Assembly: GCA_035513575.1 (NCBI GenBank)
Contig: DATKBW010000045.1
Location: 1 to 64,000, forward strand
Length of the DNA: 64,000 bases
Direction of reading: 5' to 3'
Source of the DNA: JAHWKI01 sp035513575
Lineage (GTDB): Bacteria; Gemmatimonadota; Gemmatimonadetes; Longimicrobiales; RSA9
In this document: one piece after another, positions 26,421 to 37,334 of the stretch
Position numbering within the stretch: position 1 is the first letter of the stretch
Layout: each line of letters starts with the position of its first letter
Position numbers and translations under genes: made by a program
Notes under the pieces: model-generated
The model's input: the letters and a program-made list of their open reading frames with translations, nothing else
The model's database searches: none
What the model was told of the DNA's origin: nothing

Positions 26421-27571
26421 TCGGCTCCGGATTCGGTGCTCGCCCTGGCGCGGGCCCGAGCCGGCCCGCCCCGGGCCACCATCTCCAGCAAGAGCCGTCC
26501 CACGACGTCGTTGTCCTTGACGCCGCCGAACGCGGCGGCCCCCGGGCCCCCGGCGAAGAGCGGGACCATCTCCGCGGTGTGTCCCTCTGTGGTGTAATGG
26601 GCCCGGAACACGCCCATGGCATCGGCGTGGAGCGCGAGCCCGCCGGTGGAGTGGTCCGCCACCACGACGATGAGCGTGTTGGACCGCCGTTCCCCCTGGA
26701 AGCGGAGCGCCTCCCGGATGGCCAGGTCGAAGTCCAGGACCTCGGCGATGACCTCGCGGAGCGGCGCGTTCTCGTGGCCGCGCCAGTCGATCTGCGAGCC
26801 CTCGACCATCAGGAAGAAGCCGTCCCGGTCCCGGGCCAGCACGTCGATCGCGCCGCGCGTGAGCTCCGCCAGCGCCGGCTCCCTCGAACCCGCCGGCGGC
26901 GGGTTGTTCTCCGCGAACAGCCCCACGAGCGTCCGGACCGTGTCCATGTTCAGCGCACGGTACTGCTCGGGCGTGGTCACGTAGGTCGCCCGGCGCGTGA
27001 TCCGCCCCAGGAGGTCGACGGAGTCCGGCCGCTGGCGCGGGTCGAAGAACTGGCGCCCCCCGCCCAGCAGCACGTCGATTCCCCGCTCGGCGATCCCGGC
27101 CGCGATCTCGTTGTGGTAGGTGCGGCTCGGCACGTGGGCCGCGAACGCCGCCGGTGTCGCGTGGGTCAGCGTGGCCGTCGCCACCAGCCCGGTGGCCATC
27201 CCCCGGGACTCCGCCAACTCGAGGACCGTCTGCACGGGCGTGGAGTCCGGTCCCACGCCGATCGCGCCGTTGAACGTCCGCACCCCCGATGCGAACGCCG
27301 TCGCCCCGGCGGCGCTGTCGGTGATCCGGCTGTTGCTGGCCTCGACATCCACCAGCCCCACCACCGGGAGGGCCTCGATGGCCAGCTCGGACGCGGAGAG
27401 CTTCGCGGCGCTCCAGTACGTGAGGCCCGCGCCATCGCCGATGAAGAGGATGACGCTGAAGGGGCCTTCCAGCGCCTCGCCGCCTTCCATCGGGACGGGG
27501 GGCACGGCCGGCGGGCCCGAGGGGGCGCAGGCCCCTACCGCGAGGGTCAGGAGGGTCAGGAGTCGCTTCAT
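26387..27571 (-). CDS. alkaline phosphatase (PhoA family), lipoprotein
   Basis: This 394-aa exported phosphomonoesterase has a lipoprotein leader (MKRLLTLLTLAVGAC, Cys15). Metal and active-site motifs are FIGDGAGLTYWSA, the phosphoserine motif ITDSAAGATAFASG, the Asp/His block VEGSQIDWRGHENA and VVADHSTGG. TEGHTAEMVPLFAGG supplies the last His. The C-terminal 35 residues (Arg/Ala-rich) run past the fold and overlap the next gene. It lacks the crown insertions of E. coli PhoA. No pho box was recognised. Confidence 0.92.
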   Translation of the reverse strand: MKRLLTLLTLAVGACAPSGPPAVPPVPMEGGEALEGPFSVILFIGDGAGLTYWSAAKLSASELAIEALPVVGLVDVEASNSRITDSAAGATAFASGVRTFNGAIGVGPDSTPVQTVLELAESRGMATGLVATATLTHATPAAFAAHVPSRTYHNEIAAGIAERGIDVLLGGGRQFFDPRQRPDSVDLLGRITRRATYVTTPEQYRALNMDTVRTLVGLFAENNPPPAGSREPALAELTRGAIDVLARDRDGFFLMVEGSQIDWRGHENAPLREVIAEVLDFDLAIREALRFQGERRSNTLIVVVADHSTGGLALHADAMGVFRAHYTTEGHTAEMVPLFAGGPGAAAFGGVKDNDVVGRLLLEMVARGGPARARARASTESGAEWIPSSQSPRR

Positions 27572-27604
27572 GCGCTTCTCTTCGTGATGGCTGGACCGCG
27601 GCTG

Positions 27605-27633
27605 AATAGAACCGCTGGCCGGTGGCCCGGCAA
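27605..27633 (-). promoter_or_regulatory. possible promoter of the phosphatase operon
   Basis: On the minus strand TTGCCG (27633-27628), a 17-nt spacer and TCTATT (27610-27605) lie 33 nt before the alkaline phosphatase ATG, just after the stop of the dehydratase gene. Spacing is right but both boxes are weak. Confidence 0.35.
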
Positions 27634-27635
27634 CC

Positions 27636-28595
27636 TCACATCGCCGCCAGCAGCTCGGGAATACGGGAGGGATCGATGTTCCCCCCCGATACCACCACCG
27701 CCGTGCGTCCCGCCGCGGCCCCCGCGGCCAGGACCGCCGCCGTGGTCGCGGCGCCGGAGTACTCGGTCAGCAGCTTGCCGCGGATGAGGAGTTGCGCTGC
27801 GGCCTGGCGTATGGCGTCATCCTCCACCAGGACCACGTCATCCACGAGCTCCCGGCAGTGGGCGAACGTGAGGGCGCCGACGCGGGTCGGGAGCAGCCCG
27901 TCCGCGATGCTGTCCACCGCGTCCAGCGTGACCGGCTCTCCCGCATCGAGGGCCCGCCGCATGGAGGGCGCCCCCACGGGCTCGACCCCGATGACGCGGA
28001 CGTCCGGCCGCTCGGCCTTCACCGCCGCGGCGAGGCCGCTGATGAGGCCGCCGCCCCCGATGGGGACCAGGATCGTCTCGACCTCCTCCCAGTCCTCGAG
28101 CACTTCCAGCCCCACGGTCCCCTGCCCCGCGATGATGTCCGCGTGGTCGAATGGCGGGACCATCACCAGGTCCCGCTCCGCCCGGATGGATTCCGCGAGC
28201 TCGCGCCGCTCCTCCGACGTGGTGCCCTGGAGGACCACCGCCCCGCCGAGCCGCCGCGTCCCCTCCATCTTGATGGCCGGGGCGTTCACGGGCATGACGA
28301 TCACGGCCGGGATCCCGAACGCACGGGCCGCGAACGCCACGGCCTGGGCGTGGTTCCCCGAGGAGTAGGTGATCACTCCGCGCGCCCGCTCCGACGCGGA
28401 CAGCCTGGCCACCATCGTGTACGCGCCCCGCAGCTTGAACGCGCCAATGGGCTGGAAGCTCTCGCACTTCAGCCGCACTTCCACGCCGGCCGCCTCTCCC
28501 AGCCACGGGGCCGGGAGGAGGGGGGTACGAACGGCGACGCCGCGCAACCCCCGCGCGGCGTCCCGGATCGACTCGATGCCCACCAGCGGCGTCAC
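27636..28595 (-). CDS. PLP-dependent threonine/serine dehydratase-like enzyme
   Basis: This 319-aa fold-type II PLP enzyme has the Schiff-base Lys in PIGAFKLRGA (about residue 54), the phosphate-binding PIGGGGLISGL and the Asn loop ITYSSGNHAQAVAFAA. The length and absence of a C-terminal ACT domain match catabolic threonine ammonia-lyase (TdcB) or serine racemase rather than biosynthetic IlvA. GTG 28595 overlaps the gyrA stop, so it is translated from the gyrA transcript. Activity on Thr versus Ser cannot be told from the sequence. Confidence 0.9.
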   Translation of the reverse strand: MTPLVGIESIRDAARGLRGVAVRTPLLPAPWLGEAAGVEVRLKCESFQPIGAFKLRGAYTMVARLSASERARGVITYSSGNHAQAVAFAARAFGIPAVIVMPVNAPAIKMEGTRRLGGAVVLQGTTSEERRELAESIRAERDLVMVPPFDHADIIAGQGTVGLEVLEDWEEVETILVPIGGGGLISGLAAAVKAERPDVRVIGVEPVGAPSMRRALDAGEPVTLDAVDSIADGLLPTRVGALTFAHCRELVDDVVLVEDDAIRQAAAQLLIRGKLLTEYSGAATTAAVLAAGAAAGRTAVVVSGGNIDPSRIPELLAAM

Positions 28596-31177
28596 TCGCC
28601 GTCCTCCGCGCCGGCCTCGCCCGGCTCGAGCTCCGCGAGGTCGGCGAGCTCCGCCCCGGCGGCATCCGCTGCCCCCGGCTCGCTCCCCGCCGGCACTTCC
28701 ACGGCGCCTTCCTCGTTGTCCTCGGGAACCAGGCGGGCGACGTCCATCACCTCGTCGCCCTGGTCGAGCATGATCAGCCGCACGCCCTGGGTGTTCCGGC
28801 CGATCACCCGGATCTCGCTCACACCCTGGCGGTTCACGACCCCGTTGCGGGTGATCATCACCAGCTCGTCCGTCGGGTGCACCCCCTTGATGGCGACGAC
28901 CTTCCCCGTCTTCTCCGTCGTCCGGATGTTGATCACGCCCTTCCCGCCCCGCCCCTGCAGCCGGTAGTCCCCGATCTCCGTGCGCTTGCCCATCCCGCGC
29001 TCCGTCACCACCAGGATCGTCGGCGCGGATTCCGGCGCGTGGTCCTTGCGCACCACCACCATCCCCACGACGTAGTCCTCGCTGCCGGCGAGCCGGATCC
29101 CACGGACGCCGCGGGCGGCCCGCCCCATCTGCCGGACATCGCCCTCCCGGAAGCGGATCGCCATCCCCCGGTGCGTCGCCAGCACGACCTCGTCCCCGCC
29201 GGAGGTGATCTGGGCGTCGATCAGCTCATCGCCCTCGTCGATGTTGATGGCGTTGATTCCCACCACCCGGATGTGCCGGTAGGCGCTCAGCGCGGTCTTC
29301 TTCACCACCCCGCGGCGCGTGGCGAACGTCAGGTCCAGATCCTCGCTGAATTCCCGGACCGGCACCACCGCCGCGACCGCCTCGTCGGGCCCGAGCTGGA
29401 GGAGGTTCACCAGCGGCTTCCCCCGCGCCGCGCGGCTCGACGACGGGATCTGGTGCACCTTCAGCCAGTAGCAGTGGCCGCGCCGCGTGAAGACCATCAG
29501 GTAGTCGTGGGTGTTGGCCAGGAAGAGGTGCTCCACCCAGTCCTCTTCCTTGGTGTTCATCCCCATGAGGCCCCGGCCGCCCCGCCGCTGCGTCCGGTAC
29601 GTGTCCAGCGGCAGCCGCTTCACGTAGCCGGTGTGGGAGATCGTCACCACCATGGGCTCGTCGGGGATCAGGTCCTCGATGCTCAGGTCGCTGGTCTCCC
29701 CGACGATCCTCGTGCGCCGCTCGTCCCCGTATTTGGTCGAGAGCTCGCCCAGCTCGTCCTTGATGATCCGGTAGCGCCGCGACTCGTTCCCGAGGATGTC
29801 CTCCAGGTCCTCGATGCTCGCCAGCACCTGGGCGATCTCCTCCTCGAGCTTCTCGATCTCCAGCCCGGTCAGGCGCGCGAGACGCATGTCCAGGATCGCC
29901 CGGGCCTGCCGCTCGCTCAGGGCGAACTCCGCCATCAGCGCCTCCCGGGCCTGCTCCGTGTCGCTCGCCGCCCGGATCATCTCGATCACGCGGTCGATGT
30001 TGTCGACCGCGACCTTGAGGCCCTGGAGGATGTGCTCCCGCTCCCGTGCCTCCCGCAGGTCGTGCTCGCTGCGCCGGACCACCACCTCGTGGCGGTGGGC
30101 CACGAAGTGCTTGAGCAGCGTCGGCAGGTTCATCACCTTCGGGACGCCGTGATCCAGCGCCAGCATGATCACGCCGAAGGTCGACTGCATCTGGGTGTGC
30201 TTGAACAGCTGGTTCAGCACGATGTGGGGGATGGCGTCCCGCTTCAGCTCGATCACCACCCGCATCCCGTCCCGATCCGACTCGTCCCGCAGGTCCCGGA
30301 TGTCGGTGATCTTCTTCTCCCGCACCAGCCCCGCGATCTGCTCGATCATCCGGGACTTGTTCACCATGTACGGGATCTCGTCGACGATGATCCGGCCGCT
30401 CCCATCGTCGTCCTCCTCGATCACGGCATTCGCCCGCATGATCAGGCGACCCCGCCCCGTCTCGTACGCGGCCCGGATCCCGTCCCGGCCATGGATGTAG
30501 CCGGCCGTTGGGAAGTCGGGGCCCTGGACGTGCTCCATCAGGTCGGCCACGGACGCGTCCGGATGGTCGATCAGGTGCACCGTCGCGGCCACGATCTCGC
30601 CCAGGTTGTGCGGCGGGATGTTCGTGGCCATCCCCACCGCGATCCCCGCCGCGCCGTTGATCAGGAGGTTCGGGAGCCTGGAGGGCAGGACCACGGGCTC
30701 GTCCCGCTGGTCGTCGAAGGTGCGGGTGAACGCGACGGTCTCCTTGTCGATGTCGGCGAGGAGCTCGCCGGCGATGGCCTCCAGGCGCGCCTCCGTGTAC
30801 CGGTACGCGGCCGCGTTGTCGCCATCGATGGAGCCGAAGTTCCCCTGCCCGTCCACCAGCGGGTAGCGGAGCGAGAAGTCCTGGACCATCCGGACCATCG
30901 CGTCATAGACCGCGCTGTCGCCGTGGGGGTGGTATTTGCCCAGCACCTCACCCACCACGTTCGCCGACTTCTTGTACGGCCGCGTGGGGCCCAGCCCCAG
31001 ATCGGCCATGGCGTAGAGGATCCGCCGGTGCACCGGCTTGAGCCCGTCCCGGACGTCCGGCAGAGCGCGCTGCACGATCACGCTCATGGAGTAGTCCAGG
31101 AAGCTGTCGCGCATCTCCTGTTCGATCAGGCGCGGAAGCACCCTGTGGGTCAGTTCCGGGGTCTCCGGAGTATCCAT
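28592..31177 (-). CDS. gyrA: DNA gyrase subunit A
   Basis: This 861-aa type II topoisomerase subunit has its catalytic Tyr in AAAYRYTEARL (Tyr127) and a quinolone-resistance region YHPHGDSAVYDAM with the sensitive Ser88 and Asp92. The GyrA box QRRGGRG in the C-terminal domain marks gyrase rather than topo IV. Six beta-pinwheel blades follow, with an acidic Ala/Glu tail of about 45 residues. ATG 31177 is the start. gyrB is not in the window. No convincing promoter was found in 31178-31354. Confidence 0.97.
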   Translation of the reverse strand: MDTPETPELTHRVLPRLIEQEMRDSFLDYSMSVIVQRALPDVRDGLKPVHRRILYAMADLGLGPTRPYKKSANVVGEVLGKYHPHGDSAVYDAMVRMVQDFSLRYPLVDGQGNFGSIDGDNAAAYRYTEARLEAIAGELLADIDKETVAFTRTFDDQRDEPVVLPSRLPNLLINGAAGIAVGMATNIPPHNLGEIVAATVHLIDHPDASVADLMEHVQGPDFPTAGYIHGRDGIRAAYETGRGRLIMRANAVIEEDDDGSGRIIVDEIPYMVNKSRMIEQIAGLVREKKITDIRDLRDESDRDGMRVVIELKRDAIPHIVLNQLFKHTQMQSTFGVIMLALDHGVPKVMNLPTLLKHFVAHRHEVVVRRSEHDLREAREREHILQGLKVAVDNIDRVIEMIRAASDTEQAREALMAEFALSERQARAILDMRLARLTGLEIEKLEEEIAQVLASIEDLEDILGNESRRYRIIKDELGELSTKYGDERRTRIVGETSDLSIEDLIPDEPMVVTISHTGYVKRLPLDTYRTQRRGGRGLMGMNTKEEDWVEHLFLANTHDYLMVFTRRGHCYWLKVHQIPSSSRAARGKPLVNLLQLGPDEAVAAVVPVREFSEDLDLTFATRRGVVKKTALSAYRHIRVVGINAINIDEGDELIDAQITSGGDEVVLATHRGMAIRFREGDVRQMGRAARGVRGIRLAGSEDYVVGMVVVRKDHAPESAPTILVVTERGMGKRTEIGDYRLQGRGGKGVINIRTTEKTGKVVAIKGVHPTDELVMITRNGVVNRQGVSEIRVIGRNTQGVRLIMLDQGDEVMDVARLVPEDNEEGAVEVPAGSEPGAADAAGAELADLAELEPGEAGAEDGE

Positions 31178-31354
31178 CGGCAGTCGCTGGTTCCAGTGGA
31201 ATTCGAAGGGGGCAGCCCGAGAGGCCGAACAACCGCTGAATTTACGAGGATCAGGCGGGTTCAGCGAGCCCCGGGCGTGCTACCCCCGAGGGTTACGCGT
31301 GTGCCCGCGCGTGCGCAGGCGCCCGTGAGGAGGCGAGGCGGGTCCCGCGACCCT

Positions 31355-31631
31355 TCAGGATGCGGGCGAAGGACTGGTGGAAGGCGGGCGGAAATGCCGG
31401 CGTCCGCCGCCCAGGTCCGAGATCCCGTTGCGGAGCTGGCGGAGGCGGGCGTCGGTCAGGTCTCCGAGCCCCGCGTCGTCGTCGTAGCGTACGAGCCCGG
31501 ACCACGTCTGCGCCGAGTCGAGGACGAGGAAGCGGCCGGGGAAGGGGAAGGCGTAGGGTGTGCCGGGGCCGACCAGGGCGACGCGCCACTGGATCCCGTG
31601 CTCATCGAAGGCGCGGCGCGGCGGCGCTCAC
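31355..31631 (-). pseudogene. small hypothetical protein gene with no usable start or with a frameshift
   Basis: Directly after the amidohydrolase stop, in the same frame, about 85 codons read as a plausible small protein: FDEHGIQWRVALVGPG, then PGRFLVLDSAQTWSGLVRY and DDDAGLGDLTDARLRQLRNG. No ATG, GTG or TTG occurs before the conserved-looking part. A GTG overlapping the amidohydrolase stop (31631, GTGA) would fit the local overlap habit but is in another frame and hits TGA after nine codons; removing one C from the run near 31610 would join the two. Either the gene is frameshifted, the sequence has an error, or a non-standard start is used. I recognise no family. Confidence 0.4.
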
Positions 31632-32938
31632 GACCCGGCGCCGTCGGGCCCCTTCACCACCCGCCCGCCCACCATGACGAACACGGGGCGCTCGGTGACG
31701 CGGATGTCGCGGAGGGGGTCCCCGGGCACCGCCACGAGGTCGGCCAGGCGGCCGGCCGCGAGGACGCCCCGGTCGTCCACGCCGAGCAGGTCCGCGGCGT
31801 GGAGGGTGGCGCTCCGGAGCGCCTCCAGCGGCGTCATCCCCGCCGCCACGTAGGCGGCGAACTCCCGGGCGTTCTCCCCGTGGGGGTACACCCCCGCATC
31901 CGTGCCGAACGCCACCTTCACGCCCGCCCGCACCGCCCGCCGGAAACTCTGCTTCATGATGGGCAGCACGTGCTCCGCCTTGGCCCGGATCGGCGCCGGC
32001 AGTGCGTCGAGGGGGATCACGTCGGCCAGGTACTGCGTCGGCACCAGGTAGGTCCCCCGCTCCTTCATCAGGCGGATGGCGGTGTCATCGAGGATGGAGC
32101 CGTGCTCGATGGAGGCGACGCCCGCCCGCACCGCGGCGATGATCCCCTCGGTGCCGTGGGCGTGGGCGGCCACCTTCATCCCGTGCCGGGCCGCTTCCTC
32201 CACGATGGCGCGCAGCTCCTCCTCGCTGAACTGCTGCGCCCCGACGCTCTCCTCGAACGAGAGCACGCCCGCGGTCGCGCAGATCTTGATGACCTCCGCG
32301 CCGTGCTTCGCCTGGTAGCGGACCGCCCGTACGGCGTCCCACGGCCCATCGACGATGCCGTCCCGCCAGTCCAGCTCCAGGACGCCGGGTCGCCAGCCGG
32401 TCTGGTCGCAGTGGCCGCCGGTGATCCCCAGGGAGTGACCGGCGGGGATGATGTGCGGGCCGATGATGTCGCCGCGCTCCACCGCCCGGGCCAGCGCGAC
32501 ATCCGTGAACGCCGGCGCGCCGACGTTGCGCACGGTGGTGAACCCCGCCTCGGCGGTCCTGCGGGCATGGGCGGCGCCGCGCAGCGCCGCGTCGGCGGCC
32601 GTCTCCCGGACGGGCTCGATGAACGACTCGGGCCCGAGCAAGCTGGTGAGGTGGACGTGGGTGTCGATCCACCCGGGCAGGAGGGTGGCATCCCCCAGGT
32701 CGATCACGCGCATCCCGGCCGGGGCGCGGTCGGTGACGCGCTCGATCCGACCGTCCCGCACGACGACGTGGGCGCCCGTGACGAGCCGGCCGCTCTCCAC
32801 GTCCAGCATCCGGGCGGCGGTCACGGCCACCGGCTCCGCCTGGGCCGCGGCGGCGCGGGGCGCCCAGACGGACGGGAGGGCGAGAAGGAGCAGGATGGGG
32901 GTCGTGGACCTGCGGGGCGGGCGGGGGTAGCGCTGCAT
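31628..32938 (-). CDS. secreted metal-dependent amidohydrolase (imidazolonepropionase-like)
   Basis: This 436-aa amidohydrolase-superfamily enzyme has a cleavable signal peptide (about 1-29, ending AAAAQA). Metal ligands appear in GWIDTHVHLTS (HxH), in a Lys or carboxylated-Lys region near GAEVIKICATAG, in VAAHAHGTEG and IEHGS, and as the terminal Asp in FGTDAGVYPHG. This pattern is that of exported Xaa-Pro dipeptidase or imidazolonepropionase-like proteins. ATG 32938 follows GGAGA. It is divergent from the M28 lipoprotein gene over a 99-bp spacer; both products act outside the cytoplasm, probably in peptide breakdown. Confidence 0.9.
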   Translation of the reverse strand: MQRYPRPPRRSTTPILLLLALPSVWAPRAAAAQAEPVAVTAARMLDVESGRLVTGAHVVVRDGRIERVTDRAPAGMRVIDLGDATLLPGWIDTHVHLTSLLGPESFIEPVRETAADAALRGAAHARRTAEAGFTTVRNVGAPAFTDVALARAVERGDIIGPHIIPAGHSLGITGGHCDQTGWRPGVLELDWRDGIVDGPWDAVRAVRYQAKHGAEVIKICATAGVLSFEESVGAQQFSEEELRAIVEEAARHGMKVAAHAHGTEGIIAAVRAGVASIEHGSILDDTAIRLMKERGTYLVPTQYLADVIPLDALPAPIRAKAEHVLPIMKQSFRRAVRAGVKVAFGTDAGVYPHGENAREFAAYVAAGMTPLEALRSATLHAADLLGVDDRGVLAAGRLADLVAVPGDPLRDIRVTERPVFVMVGGRVVKGPDGAGS

Positions 32939-33037
32939 CGTCGTCTCCGGTGAGAGGGCCGCTGGAGGGTGGCGTCCGGCGGGGATTTCCGCCAGACTCC
33001 GGTCGAAGCCCGGGAACCCGAAAGGACACGTATCGCG

Positions 33038-35395
<2,358 letters not shown>

Positions 35396-35402
35396 AGCGC
35401 CT

Positions 35403-36263
35403 GTGCGGACGACCGCTCTGATCGCGCTGGCGGTGCTGCTCCTGCTCGCGGTCGCGTTCGCGCTGGCGTGGCCGCTCCTGCTCCCGGGGCTCACGTACGT
35501 GCCCGAGCCGCTCTCGCCCGACGCCGCGCGGCCGGAGCGCCACGGCCTGCCGACGGCCTCGGAGGTATGGCTCGAAGCGGCCGACGGGGTCCGGCTCCAC
35601 GGCTGGTGGGTCCCCGCCGCCGCGTCGGGGTGGCCCCGGTGCGACGCCGTCGCCATCTACTTCCACGGCAACGCCGGCACCATCGTGAGCCGCGCGTCCA
35701 TCGCCGGATCGCTCGCCCGACGGGGCCTCGATGTCCTGCTCTTCGACTACCGGGGCTACGGACGGAGCGAGGGCCGGCCCAGCGAGCCGGGGCTCCGCGC
35801 CGATGCCGAGGCGGCGCTGCGCTACGTGCGCGAGGAGCGGCGCGTGGCGACGGGGCGGGTCGTCCTCATCGGCCAGTCGCTCGGATCCGCGGTCGCGCTC
35901 CGCCTGGCGCTGGACCACGCCGCCGGCGGGCTCATCCTCGGCGCCCCCTTCCCGGGGCTCCCCGCGGCGGTGTCGCACCACGCGCCGTGGCTCCCGGTTC
36001 GGCTCCTCCGGTGGCCGGACGGCCGCTACGACGCGGGCTCACGGATCCGGGAGCTGCGCGTGCCTCTGCTCGTGCTGGCCGGCGGCCGGGACACGCTCGT
36101 TCCCCCCTTCCTGTCCGAGCGCGTCTTCGAGGCGGCCCCGCGGCCAAAGCGGCTGGCCCGGGTGGACGCGGGTCACAACGGGCTGATGGCCCACCCGGCC
36201 AGCTGGGACGCCATCGACGGCTTCCTGGCCACCCACCTGGGCTGCGGTCCGCGATCTCCCTGA
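35403..36263 (+). CDS. alpha/beta hydrolase, membrane-anchored (ABHD13/BEM46-like)
   Basis: This 286-aa hydrolase has one N-terminal transmembrane helix (about 5-25). It has the oxyanion-forming YFHGNAGT, the nucleophile elbow IGQSLGSAVAL (Ser near 163), an Asp in GGRDTLVPP and the His in DAGHNGLM. GTG 35403 starts 8 nt after the M28 gene, so the two are cotranscribed. The arrangement matches ABHD13/YfhR-type serine hydrolases with unknown substrates. It converges on the glycosyltransferase gene with only 33 bp between stops. Confidence 0.88.
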   Translation: MRTTALIALAVLLLLAVAFALAWPLLLPGLTYVPEPLSPDAARPERHGLPTASEVWLEAADGVRLHGWWVPAAASGWPRCDAVAIYFHGNAGTIVSRASIAGSLARRGLDVLLFDYRGYGRSEGRPSEPGLRADAEAALRYVREERRVATGRVVLIGQSLGSAVALRLALDHAAGGLILGAPFPGLPAAVSHHAPWLPVRLLRWPDGRYDAGSRIRELRVPLLVLAGGRDTLVPPFLSERVFEAAPRPKRLARVDAGHNGLMAHPASWDAIDGFLATHLGCGPRSP

Positions 36264-36296
36264 CCGCCCTGTGCGGGGTCACGCGGGTCGCGCGGG

Positions 36297-37325
36297 TCAC
36301 GCCACCGCGACGAAGTCCAGCCCTTCCCGCAGCCCCAGCTCCCGGCACGACGCCCGGATCTCCTCCCGCGCCCCCTCCTGCCCCACCGCCGCGAGGACGA
36401 GGGCGCCGGGATGGCGCGGGTCCCGCGCGTCGGTGAAGCGGCGGACCTCGGCTTGCGGGACCACAGGCGCCCGGTGGATCTCCTGGCCGATCTTCTTCCG
36501 ATCGACCTCCACGAACGCGGCGACCGGCGTGCCGGCATCGATGAGGGCCAGGGCGAACCGCTTGCCGATGGGACCGGCGCCCCAGACCACCGCCGGTCGG
36601 CCGCCGGCCAGGAGGGTGCGGGTCAGGAAATGGATCTTCAGACGGAGGAACGCGGCGGGGCTGTAGCGCGAGTCCGTCCGCGATGCCCGCTCCGGCCCCT
36701 CCCGCCAGCGGTGGAGCACGTCCGGCAGCTTGGCCATCCGGTACCCGGCAGCCCAGACCCGGAGGATCAGGTCGTAGTCCTCCGGCCAGCCCAGCTCCCG
36801 GTACCCGCCCACGCCCTGGAGGACGTTCCGGCGGATCATGAGGGTGGGGTGCGGGATCGGGCACTCGATGAAGATGTCGCGGGCGATCTCCTCCGGGCCG
36901 AGCAGGGCGTTGATCCACGCCTCGTACCGCCGCGCACCGGGCCGCACCTCGTGGGCGGGGAAGTACTCGACGCCCGTGCCGCACGCGGCGATCCCGGGGT
37001 CCGCGTCCATCAGCGCGACCTGCTTCTCCAGGCGGGTGGCGGCGGCCAGGTCGTCGGCGTCCATGCGGGCGACCAGCTCGGCGCGGGCCCCGGCATGGGC
37101 GGTGGCCAGCGCCGGGACGAGGCCGCGGCCGTGCCCCTGCATGACCCGGACGCGGCCATCCTCCCGCGCCCAGGCGTGGAGGATCTCTCCGGTCCGATCC
37201 GCCGAGCCGTCGTCCACGGCGAGCACCTCGAAGTCGTCGAAGGTCTGCGCGCGGAGCGACGCGATGGCCGCCGGGAGGTGCGGCGCGGCGTCCCGACACG
37301 GCATCAGGATCGAGACGCGGCGCAC
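36297..37325 (-). CDS. family 2 glycosyltransferase with C-terminal Rossmann-like domain
   Basis: This 342-aa protein has a GT2 domain (about 1-235) with SILMPCRDAAPHLPAAI, VDDGSADRTGEI, the DxD-type ARMDADDLA and a late WPEDYDLILR general-base region. Residues about 245-342 add a second domain starting VVWGAGPIGKRFALAL, a GxGxxG dinucleotide-binding-like loop followed by VEVDRKKIGQ, resembling the N-terminal Rossmann part of NeuD/PglD proteins. This fusion is uncommon in my experience. There is no transmembrane segment. It begins 9 nt after the M16-like gene. The sugar substrate is unknown. Confidence 0.88.
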   Translation of the reverse strand: MRRVSILMPCRDAAPHLPAAIASLRAQTFDDFEVLAVDDGSADRTGEILHAWAREDGRVRVMQGHGRGLVPALATAHAGARAELVARMDADDLAAATRLEKQVALMDADPGIAACGTGVEYFPAHEVRPGARRYEAWINALLGPEEIARDIFIECPIPHPTLMIRRNVLQGVGGYRELGWPEDYDLILRVWAAGYRMAKLPDVLHRWREGPERASRTDSRYSPAAFLRLKIHFLTRTLLAGGRPAVVWGAGPIGKRFALALIDAGTPVAAFVEVDRKKIGQEIHRAPVVPQAEVRRFTDARDPRHPGALVLAAVGQEGAREEIRASCRELGLREGLDFVAVA

Positions 37326-37334
37326 CGCTCCGGC

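Noticed and set aside
28877..32953. 1358-codon plus-strand frame opposite gyrA and the amidohydrolase
   Set aside because: It is antisense to two clear genes and full of Pro/His/Val/Asp repeats typical of high-GC antisense.
36264..36296. GCGGGTCACGCGGGTCGCGCGGGTCAC repeats between convergent genes considered as a terminator
   Set aside because: The short CGCGGGTC direct repeats do not form a stem and there is no U-tract.
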